From Thinopyrum elongatum (lineage: Eukaryota > Streptophyta > Magnoliopsida > Poales > Poaceae), in contig CM022302.1 of the NCBI GenBank assembly GCA_011799875.1, positions 518,749,229 through 518,813,228 on the forward strand: DNA of 64,000 nucleotides. Direction: 5' to 3'. This document shows positions 55,228 through 64,000 of the stretch, piece after piece. The translations under genes and the position numbers were made by a program. How positions within the stretch are numbered: position 1 is the first letter of the stretch; each line of letters opens with the position of its first letter. The notes beneath the pieces were generated by a model. The model did not search any database and had not been told where the DNA came from. It saw only the letters and a list, made by a program, of their open reading frames with translations.

Positions 55228-56335
55228 TGATGTCGCTTTGAACTACGTCGGTATTTCCCCAAAGAGGAAGGGATGATGCAGCACAGCTACGGTAGGTATT
55301 TCCCTCAGTTATGAAACCAAGGTATCAATCCAGTAGGAGAACCAAGCAACACTATGTAAACGGTACCTGCACACAAATAACAAATACTTGCAACCCGACG
55401 ATTAGGAGGGGTTGTCAATCCCTCTATGGGTAACGGTGCCAGAAATTCGCACGTTGACGGGATAAAAATTGTGATAGATTAGATAAATAGATCTCGATAA
55501 AACGTGAAATAAAATAAATAGCAAAAAAGTGCAACAAGGTATTTTTGGGTTTTTGGTATAATAGATCTGAAAATAAAAGCGGCAAATAATAGATCGGAAA
55601 GCAAATATGAGGAAGAATAGACCCGAGGGCCGTAGATTTCACTAGTGGCTTCTCTCGAGAAAAATAGCATACGGCGGGTAAACAAATTACTGTTGGGTAA
55701 TTGATAGAACTTCAAATAATCATGACAATATCCATGCAATGATCATTGTATAGGCATCACGTCCAAGATTAGTAGACCGACTCCTGCCTGCATCTACTAC
55801 TATTACTCCACACATCAACCGCTATCCAGCATGCATCTAGTGTATTAAGTTCATGGAGAAATGGAGTAATGCAATAAGAACGATGACATGATGTAGACAA
55901 GATCTATTCATGTAGGAATAGACCCCATCTTGTTATCCTTAATAGCAATGATACATACGTGTCATGTCCCCTTCTGTCACTGGGATTGAGCACCGTAAGA
56001 TCGAACCCATCACAAAGCACCTCTTCCCATGGCAAGAAAAATCGATCTAGTCGGCCTAACTAACCCAAAGATTCAAAGAAGAAATACAAGGCTATAAGAA
56101 ATCATGCATATAAGAGATCAAAGCTCAAATAACTTTCATGGATAAAATAAATCTGATCATAAACTCAAAGTTCATCGGATCCCAACAAACACACCGCAAA
56201 AAGATTTACAATAAATAGATCTCCAAGAGACCATTGTATTGAGAATCAAAAGAGAGAGAGGAAGCCATCTAGCTACTTACTACGGACCCGAAGGTCTACA
56301 ATGAACTACTCACGCATCATCGGAGAGGCACCAAT
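55228..56335 (-). repeat. Sabrina-like LTR, inverted, cut by D2
   Basis: Reverse complement of the end two thirds of the solo LTR type at 11240-12819: it begins TGATGTCGCTTTGAACTACG (mirror of the CATCA end) and stops at a point equivalent to about 11731, where D2 is inserted after CCAAT (56331-56335). The remainder is expected beyond the window. Confidence 0.88.
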
Positions 56336-56896
56336 TGTCGTGGGAACGAGCCTGACAGTAGAAGTAGGGGGTAGGTAAGGAGAGGGCAGAGTCCTAGCTA
56401 CGGCGAGATTGTACACACGGATGTATGAGTTCAGGCCCCTCTCGTGGAGGTAACAGCCCTACGTCTCAGTGCTGCGGGAGCTTTTCTGTCGTGTGGAGTA
56501 TGAAAGTAATAGGGGGTGCGAACCCTTGTGCCAGAGGGGAGGGGCGGCTTATACAGAGTGCGCTGCCCCTCATAAACGCCAGGCAACCAAGGGTTCGATC
56601 GTGGGGAGTAAAGGAGAACGTTACTGATAGCATAAGTAATAAATGCTAATTATGGCAATGGCCTGACCACCTGTCTGTTGCCCTTCTCAGAGTGACTTTA
56701 GATCTTCAGTGGTCGAGTGACTTCCAGCTCTGTCGAGTGGATGTAGAAGCTTCCGAGTGAGCTGGCTATCGAGTGGATCATGCGCTATGCTTATTCCAGT
56801 CAGAATCTTCCTTGTAGTCTTGTAATCTTGTATGTGGTGTCTTTAGGTGGGGTATGTGGGCCATGCTTAGGACCCTACCCCTAGTACATATCCACA
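56336..56896 (-). repeat. D2 LTR (3' LTR), 561 bp
   Basis: On the plus strand it begins TGTCGTGGGAACGAGCCTGA and ends TACATATCCACA. A weak TATA-like CTGTATAAGCC on the minus strand is at about 56550. Confidence 0.85.
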
Positions 56897-57312
56897 TCAT
56901 TAGCCCCTGAATGGATCAGGGTTCGAGTGGGAAAGGGACAGTGCAGGTTCTGCCAAATTCAACGTTCCGAATGAGCATCGAAATTTTACTGCCGCCTGTG
57001 ATGACTGGACCTTCTAGCAATTGCCTTGATCTATTCAACTTTTCAGTTCTTCTGAGTGAATTTGGATGCAAGTTCCAGTCCGAGTGGCCAGCAGGATCTT
57101 CAGATGTGACAGGATGCTTCGCCTGGTCCGTATTTCATGGGATACAAAATTTTGGAGAGCGCGCGCTGAGCGGGGATGACGCAGCCAACGGAGCAAGTGG
57201 GAGCACGACTCCTCGATCCTCGTGCCACTTTTAACGCCATGTATCACGCCTCCTCTGTTATCAGGATACACAGGGATTCAGCGGGCCCACGAGTCAGTGA
57301 CTCGAGTCGACG

Positions 57313-57322
57313 GATATAAGAA
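57313..57322 (+). promoter_or_regulatory. TATA-like box of the D2 antisense gene
   Basis: GATATAAGAA, 117 bases before ATG 57439, matches the position and sequence of GATATAAAAG in D1. Confidence 0.55.
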
Positions 57323-57438
57323 ACGAGAGCGTGGGGGGGTGGGGATTCGCAACAGTGCACCCATTTCCCCCTTGTCTTCTCCGCTTCCTCTGTCCCGTCG
57401 CCGCGCCGCCCATCTCGAATCCGCCCGCCACCGCAACC

Positions 57439-60400
57439 ATGGCGAAGGATAAGACGGCGAAGTTGGAGCGCGCCAAGAAGACGTCAAAGGGGAAGAAGCC
57501 GTCGGGAGCTCGAGCCGCGGCACCGCCTGGATGGATCCAGGGCGACTTCTTGCCATCGACCGTCACGGAGGAGGATGTCCAGAACCTCGTCGCCAACGGC
57601 CTGGTAGCGGCCGGTTCGTGGAGGCTGCCGGGGGCGAAAGCTGAGCCGAAGCCGCGCGAGGGCGAGCGGGTCCTCCTGACCACTCATTTGGAGAGAGGTT
57701 TTTCTCTGCCTCCTCATCCCTTCTTCCGAGGTTTCTTGAATTTCTTCGGGGCTCAACTTCATCATTTCCCTCCCAATGCTATCGCGTACCTTGCCGCATT
57801 TGTGACGATGTGCGAGTGTTTCCTGGGTTGTCCCCCTCACTGGGGTTTGTTCAAGCACATTTTCACCATCCGTTCCCAGTCGGTCAAGAAAGCCCAGTCT
57901 AGTGATAGCAAGACCAACGTCATTCAGTTGTGTGGGGGTTTGGGCCTCCAAAAGAGGACGGGGAGTGCTTTCCTAGTGTTAACCTTTCTGGACTCGGTGC
58001 GGGGGTGGCAGTCGACTTGGTTCTATTGCAACGATGTCGCGTCCCCAAATATGTTGACTGGTCTTCCTCCCTTCACACTGGCTCGACCCGCTGTGCCCAA
58101 ATCTCTGACTGTGACTGAGGAAGAGAAGGCCAACGTAGGAATCTTGATGAATGGAGTAGTGAATCTGATTCGTGGCGGGGTGACTGGACTGGATCTGCTG
58201 GAGGTGTTCCTCGGTCGATGGATCCAGCCGCTCCAGGCACGGGACCACCCCATGTGGCATTACTCAGGAGTCGACGACACCACTCGTACTCATCCGGAGG
58301 GTGTCTCAGAAGAAACGATCGCTCAATGGCTGCGCAGTATCACTGGAGCACGTGACAACCCCCAAGGATTCAAGAGAATCTTGCCCTTCTCCGCTGTGCA
58401 CCCGCCAAACGTGGTGAGTCATGTCATTGTCAATTGCTTATATATCTTGTCGAGTGAATGGGTCTTCAACTGACTGACTTGAACCTTTGCAGGAGTTGAC
58501 GAACATGTATTCACCTGTGCCGAATGGCGAACAGAACATCGAAGGAGTTGAGAGCGAGGGCGACAGCGCCAACATCAGTTACGCCAAGGACAGTGAAGGC
58601 AGCGATGATGGCTCGGAAGAGAGCGAGGAAGTCGGAGTTCAACCTCCTCCGCGCACCGAGGGACGCTCCAAGCAGCATCATGATCCTGCAGTCGACCAAG
58701 GTCGGGCCGGGGGGTCGACCACCAGGAGCTCGAAGCGCAATCGAATGTCGACGCTGGAACCGAGTGAAAAGGTTGCAAAACAGCCCAATGTTGCCCCTGT
58801 AAAGCCCCGGAAGGCTCTTCCCAGGATGAAGGTTGCCATGCCGATTGTTTCGACGTAAGTATTCTTGCTCCTCGCTTGTTGCAGAACTTCATATTTTTGC
58901 TGATTGAGTGAAACTTGGATGTTAGGGCTGCTACCTCGGTGACGTCGCCGGTGCGGGCCGAGGAAGATCTCGTGGAGAAGGATACGTCTGGCGCAGCTAC
59001 TTCCCGCCGAGGTACGACATATGGCCATTCGACATTGTTTTTTCTCAGACCACTCGATAGTTGTGTGAAATGTTGTCTGGTGACTGTAGAGCCAAGGATT
59101 GTCATCCAGATCACTGATGACGGCGAGGACGAGCTTCAGAGAGGCGTTAATCCCACAACTCCTCCTCTGACTGAACCAGTTTCGGCACCGGATCTGATGA
59201 CCGTGGAGCTCGCCAATCCGCCTCAAGCGCCAGTCTCTCAAGCGCCGGTCCTTCTGGGTGTTTTTCCTCTGTATCATGTTCCAGAAGATCAGACTGGAGC
59301 TGCAAAGGAGGCGATGATCCAGGACGAGCACATGATGCGGCACACGAAGGAGCCGTACGAGGCCAGCAAGTTGGCTTACGACGCCAGCTCGGTGCTTCGA
59401 GTGAACGTTCGAGTAAGTGCGCTTGTAAGTTCATTTTCCATTTATCTTGATTTGACTCTACACCCACTGGGTGTTTCTATCTATCGAGGTGTAGTTGCTT
59501 GTCACACACTCGATCAGGACAGACCTGGTCGAGTGGTAGTTGTTTGTCAGACACTCGGCCAGGACTGACCTGGTCGAGTGGACATTTGTCCAGTGGGGGC
59601 ACGCTGAGTGCACCCACTGGGTGTAGTCCCCGAGACCGCTGTCGAATGTTGATGACATCGGCGGGGGTCTTATGCATCTTGCTGTTCTTTTGTCACTCGG
59701 ACAGGTCTGGCCTGGTCGAGTGAGGTTGGGTCCAGTGGGGGCACGCTGAGTGCACCCACTGGGTGTAGTCCCCGAGACCGCTGTCAACTGCGGGCAGTCG
59801 GCGGGGGTCTTAGAGTCTGTCTTTTTTTTTGTTTGGCCGTCACTCGGACCGGGCGGACCGTTCCGAGTGGATACCATTCCAGTGGGGGCACGCTGAGTGC
59901 ACCCACTGGGTGTAGTCCCCGAGACTGCTGTTGATCGTTTACGATCGGTAGTAGTCTTAAGAACTTGGACCCAGAGCCCAGTTTTGTGTTTGAAACACAT
60001 TCTCCACTCGGCATGCCGAGCGGATGTCTTGTCTTAGAGTCTTCCCTCCTAAATGCTTAATGTAAAAATGGAAATGATGTCCATGAAACCAGCAAAGTAG
60101 GTCTTGTCAGTTCGGACCTTTCCATCAACCATGATATGACGCTGCATAAGGTTGGGTTGGTGTTGTGCTTTCATTCGGGTGCGGAAGAATATTTCTGTCG
60201 ACTGAATTGTGTTTGTTGCTGATCTCATAATAGTTGCGAACTCGGAACTCAATACGCAAATTTGGAAAAATAGAAGAACCAGCTTAAACTGGACCTGGAG
60301 GTGGCCAAGAAGGACCTGGAGCGCGTGCAGGCTGACCTGAAGGCTTCGGGAGGTAAACTTCGCCGACCGAATGCACCATTACTTTTTTATTCTATCTTTG

Positions 60401-61284
60401 AACCGAGTGACTTCACTCGAGCAGACGTGCGTGGTGAGAATCATCGACTCCAAGCGTGACTCAACAATGTTGTTTCTTTAGATACAATGAAGAAGGCGCT
60501 TGAAGACAAAGACAAAGCGCTCGCCGACGCTCAGAAAGTGGCGAGGGAGAAAGCTGAAGCTGCGGAGAACAAATTTGCCGCAGCTAGCAAACTGGAAGAG
60601 GAGAACTCTAACCTCAAGAAGGAGAATGCCGAATGGGCCAAAAAGTTTGGTCAGCTAAACAAGAGAAGGGACGGTTTGGAGAAGTACTTGGGAGACTTTG
60701 CGCAGAAGATGTATGGCATGCTTGAAGGTAACTTCCTCCCGTCGAGAGACTCCTCTTGACCTCAAACTGACAGTGATGTAATCAATCTTTCCTTTCTTGC
60801 AGAATTCTGTCAGGATTTTGACAAGGAAACTGAAGAGATCGGGACAGGTCTGGATCCCTCTAAGTCGCCTGTCGGGGATGCTGTGGCTTTGAACATGCTT
60901 CGACTCGACTACCGTCTTGGAAAAGTTCAGGGGTATATCACTCGACTGAAGGCGGCACTGACGAAAATCGACAAAGAGTTATGGCCAGAAGACACTCTCT
61001 AGACTGAGCTTGAGTCGATGATGACCCGCTTTGAAGAAATCCCTGAAAGAGTGCAAGCATGGAAGAAATCTACTGCTCGATACGGCGCTGATGTGGCGCT
61101 TTCACTCGTTCGTGTGCATTGCAAGGAGGTTAAGGAGGACAATCTGAAGGCTCTCCAAGTGGCCAACAAGAAGAAACTCCAGTTTGAAGACTTCATGGAG
61201 ACCTTCATCGAAGCAGCCACTCGGATCGCATATGGGATTGATCTGGATACCTTCGTCGAGCCCACGAGTCCCACTGATGCTTGA
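57439..61284 (+). pseudogene. D2 antisense gene: Transposase_28-like domain plus coiled coil, multi-exon
   Basis: Exon 1 (57439 to about 58412) is intact: MAKDKTAKLERAKKTSKGKK, then LPPHPFFRGFLNFFGAQLHH, CPPHWGLFKHIFTIRSQSVK and FYCNDVASPNMLTGLPPFTL, ending VHPPNV before GTGAGT. Further exons, inferred from junctions shared with D1, are 58494-58854 (acidic, then Lys/Arg-rich), 58926-59011, 59090-59412, about 60240-60351, 60424 to about 60726 (coiled coil MKKALEDKDKALADAQKVAR) and about 60803-61284 (FCQDFDKETEEIG ... TRFEEIPERVQAWKKS ... LDTFVEPTSPTDA). Two nonsense codons, TGA near 60458 and TAG near 61000, break it. The N-terminal domain is like PF04195. The protein might bind nucleic acid or Gag; this is not known. 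Confidence 0.75.
59590..59960. repeat. Intronic tandem repeats with conserved hairpin (D2)
   Basis: Three units of about 145 bp, each with CCAGTGGG ... CCCACTGG arms (59590-59620, 59732-59762, 59879-59909) followed by TGTAGTCCCCGAGAC. They sit in the same intron and share the same core as the D1 units at 17056-17420. Confidence 0.85.
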
Positions 61285-61429
61285 GAAGCAAAACTTTATT
61301 TGCAATCGAAACTTTTATTTGCCTCGGTATGCCGAGTGGTGGTGTAACCGTTAAAAACTCGTTCGAGTCCTTCTGTTTGCGTAGAATTATGGATTTATCC
61401 GAATGCTTTTGTCCAATTCTTTGCTTGGT

Positions 61430-62565
61430 TTATTTGACTAAGGCGAAAACTGATTCGCAGCTAAGCTTCCGAGTGAAAACATTAGTTATCACTCGGAACG
61501 GATTTTAACTTAGGCGAGGACCGGCTCGCAGCTAAGCCCCCCGAGTGTGAGGATCGCTCGCCACTAGGAGATGTATTTAACTTAGACAAAAACTGGTTCG
61601 CAGCTAAGTTTCCGCGTGAAAACATTGGTTATCACTCGAAAGGGTTTTTAACTTAGGCGAGGACTGGCTCACAGCTAAACCCCCGAGTGTGAGGATCGCT
61701 CGACACTCGGAGATATTTTTAACTTAAGACGAAAACTGGTTCGTAGCTAAGTTTCCGAGTGAAAACATTGATTATCATTCGGAACGGTTTTTTCTTAGGC
61801 GAGGACTGGCTCGCAGCTAAGCCCCCGAGTGAGAGGATCGCTTGCCACTTGGCGAAGTTTTTAACTTAGACGAAAACTGGTTCGCAGCTAAGTTTCCGAG
61901 TGGAAACATTGGTTATTACTCGGGACGGTTTTTTACTTAGGCGAGGACTGGCTCGCAGCTAAGCCCCCGAGTGGGAGGATCGCTCGCCACTCGGCGAAGA
62001 TTTTAACTTAGACAAAAACTGGTTCGCAGCTAATTTTCCGAGCGAAAACATTGGTTATCACTTAGAACGGTTTTTAACTTAGGCGAGGACTGGCTCGCAG
62101 CTAAGCCACCGAGTGGGAGGATCGCTGGCCACTCGGAGAAGTTTTTAACTTAGACGAAAACTGGTTCGCAGCTAAGTTTCCGAGTGAAAACATTGGTTAT
62201 CACTCGGGACGGTTTTTTACTTAGGCGAGGACTGGCTCGCAGCTAACCCCCGAGTGTGAGGATCGCTCGCCACTCGGAGAAATTTTTAACTTAGACAAAA
62301 ACTGGTTCGTAGCTAAGTTTCCGAGTGAAACATTGGTTATCACTCGGAACGGTTTTTTACTTAGGCGAGGACTGGCTCGTAGCTAAGCCCCTGAGAGGGA
62401 GGATCGCTTGCCACTCGGAGGAAATTTTAACTTAGATGAAAACTGGTTCGTAGCTAAGTTTCTGAGTGAAACATTGGTTATCACTCGGAACGGTTTTTTA
62501 CTTAGGCGAGGACTGGCTCGCAGCTAAGCCCCCGAGTGGGAGGATCAATCGCCACTCAGAGAAGT
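61430..62565. repeat. D2 tandem repeat block, about 140-bp dimeric unit
   Basis: Alternating halves: AACTTAGACGAAAACTGGTT-CGCAGCTAAGTTTCCGAGTG... and ACTTAGGCGAGGACTGGCTC-GCAGCTAAGCCCCCGAGTG.... Each half is homologous to the 70-bp D1 unit, so D2 carries a two-step (higher-order) version, about eight dimers. TCCGAGTG/CACTCGGA stems occur in the first half and CCGAGTG/CACTCGG in the second. Confidence 0.92.
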
Positions 62566-62674
62566 TTGTTATATGCACTTGTGCGACGGAAATCATCAGA
62601 AAACCACAGGGGTTATATCTTTGATAAGCAAATATCTCTTAAAATACTCTTATTGCATCCTGACAGTCCACTCG

Positions 62675-64000
62675 TCAAGTATAAAATTTTCGAAGTAGAT
62701 CCGCGTTCCACGCGCGTGGCTCGTCAATCTTCTTCGCGAGGTTGTAGAGGTGGTAAGCTCCATTGTTTAGCACCTTGGTGACAATGAAGGGGCCTTGCCA
62801 TGCGGGAGCGAGCTTGTGAGGGCGTTGCTGATCCACTCGGAGGACGAGATCTTCTTCTTGGAAGGTCTGACTTCAGACGTGTCTTGCATGGAATCGACGA
62901 AGATTCTGCTGATAAACAGTCGACCGTGTCAGGGCCATCTCCCGCTCTTCTTCCAGTAGGTCTACCGCGTCCTGCCATGCCTGTTCTGCTTCAGCCTCCG
63001 AGTAAAGTTCCACTCGGGGGGAATTGTGTAGGACATCACTCGGCAGCACAACTTCAGCTCCATACACCATGAAGAAAGGGGTGTGGTCAGTCGACCGATT
63101 GGGAATTGTCCTCAATCCCCATAAAATGGATGGTAGTTCAGTCACCCAGGCACCAGCCGCATGAACAAGGTCGCTCATGAGTCGTGGCTTGAATCCTTGG
63201 AGGATAAGACCATTTGCCCTCTTAGCCTGACCATTCGACTGTGGGTGAGCAACGGCTGCGTAGTCCACCCGAGTGCCTTGGCTAGCACAAAACCGTCTGA
63301 ATTCTTCTGAGTCAAAGTTCGAACCATTGTCTGTGATGACACTGTGTGGGACTCCATATCTGAATATCAACTCTCTTATGAATTTGATGGCCGTGTGCGA
63401 GTCTAACTTCTTGATGGGTTTAGCCTCAATCCACTTAGTGAACTTGTCGACTGCTACGAGCAAATGAGTGAACCCACTTGCACCCGTCCTGAGAGGCCCG
63501 ATCATATCCAATCCCCATACCGCAAATGGCCAGACAAGGGGGATGGTCTTGAGAGCGGACGCAGGCTTGTGTGACAAGTTCGCATAGAATTGGCACCCTT
63601 CACAGTGCCGAACCATCTCTTTAGCCATTTCATTAGCGCGTGGCCAAAAGAAACTAGCTCGGTATGCTTTGGCAACAATCATCCGAGAGGACGCATGGTG
63701 ACCGCAAGTTCCCGAGTGGATTTACTCCAGAATCAGTCGACCCTCCTCAGGAGAGATGCATCGCTGAGCTACGCCAGTTGTACTTTCTATGTAGAGCTGT
63801 CCGCCCATCACAGTAAAGGCTTTGGACCTGCGGAAGATCTATCGAGCCTCAGCCTCATCTTCGGGGAGTTCTTGCCTGAGTATGTATGCGATATATGGCA
63901 CCGTCCAATCGGGCGTGATCACCAGAATCTCCATGACCAAGTCTATGACTACTGGAATATCAACTTCAGTCGGATTGGAGGCACTTACTGCTTGTGGGGG
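62675..64000 (-). pseudogene. D2 integrase and end of upstream linker
   Basis: From the window edge the minus strand reads a linker (ELPEDEAEAR), then stops near 63841 and 63727 (ILE*IHSGTCGHH, the HH of the zinc finger), then HCEGCQFYANLSHKPASALK, WGLDMIGPLRTGASGF (first Asp), VITDNGSNFDSEEF (second Asp) and HPQSNGQAKRANGLIL, where the catalytic Glu of QAERANG is replaced by Lys. A TGA after FHARHV (62873) precedes the last part, ending AWNADLLRKFYT at 62675-62677. The D, D, K catalytic triad and the stops mark a dead integrase. Confidence 0.88.

Larger units (their letters stand above)
56336..64000 (-). mobile_element. Tat-type element D2 (related to D1), 5' part outside window
   Basis: Its 3' LTR (56336-56896) is followed by the antisense multi-exon gene (plus), a hairpin-rich tandem block (61430-62565) and, on the minus strand, integrase to the window edge. 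Order, PPT-side sequence (CATCATTAGCCCCT next to the LTR) and antisense gene match D1, but LTR and coding sequence have diverged strongly, so D2 is a sister family or subfamily rather than a copy. Confidence 0.9.

Noticed and set aside
57294..57951. Long minus-strand frames opposite exon 1 of the D2 antisense gene
   Set aside because: No family motif; the plus-strand frame is conserved with D1 while these are not.
1..64000. Bacterial or viral origin of the window
   Set aside because: Plant-type LTR retrotransposons, GT-AG introns, a Stowaway MITE and long non-coding stretches place it in a grass nuclear genome.

Overview
The window is nuclear DNA of a grass, most likely a Triticeae species (wheat, barley, Aegilops or rye). 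It is built almost entirely of nested transposable elements: long TGATACGTC-type LTRs, Athila-type and Tat-type Ty3/gypsy elements, a LINE fragment, a Stowaway-type MITE and DNA-transposon debris. There are no bacterial-style operons, rRNA or tRNA genes and no CRISPR. Element assignments come from motifs, LTR ends, primer-binding sites and target-site duplications read by eye; database family names are not asserted.

Layout, left half. 1-711 is the end of a decayed DNA transposon. 914-1560 is the 3' end of a LINE ORF2 (minus strand). 1561-8041 is mostly featureless apart from a 79-bp MITE and a 25-nt G tract. 8042-9165 (minus) is the only trace of a cellular gene: four 5' exons of an Atg14/UVRAG (VPS38-like) gene with a one-base frameshift and no recognisable 3' exons. 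9862-12923 is a non-LTR-type retroposon with a 15-bp target duplication, itself hit by a 1580-bp solo LTR (11240-12819) with a perfect 5-bp duplication. 12939-13373 and 27114-28588 are two pieces of one DNA transposon split by a complete 13.7-kb Tat-type element, D1 (13374-27113, minus).

Layout, right half. 28589-50490 is a broken Athila-type element (LTR, gag, protease, part of RT). It was invaded by a complete non-autonomous LTR element, family A (30940-37835); by an element with a roughly 4.2-kb LTR (C, from 38342); by a 5'-anchored Tat-type element (D3, up to 49926); and by a second, inverted copy of family A (from 50491). Further truncated LTRs (54627-55224 and 55228-56335) lead to a second element related to D1 (D2, 56336 to the window end), whose 5' end lies outside.

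The most interesting biology is in the Tat-type elements. D1 and D2 carry, besides gag-pol on the minus strand, a long intron-containing gene on the opposite strand. It has its own TATA-like box, a Transposase_28-like ('putative gypsy type transposon') N-terminal domain and a coiled-coil C-terminal part. It is transcribed head-on towards pol and separated from it by about 1 kb of hairpin-bearing tandem repeats. D1 and D3 share an in-frame UAG in an identical 14-base context exactly between protease and reverse transcriptase; in D3 it is the only interruption across that region. All copies seen carry disabling mutations, so these are fossils of a design rather than live genes.
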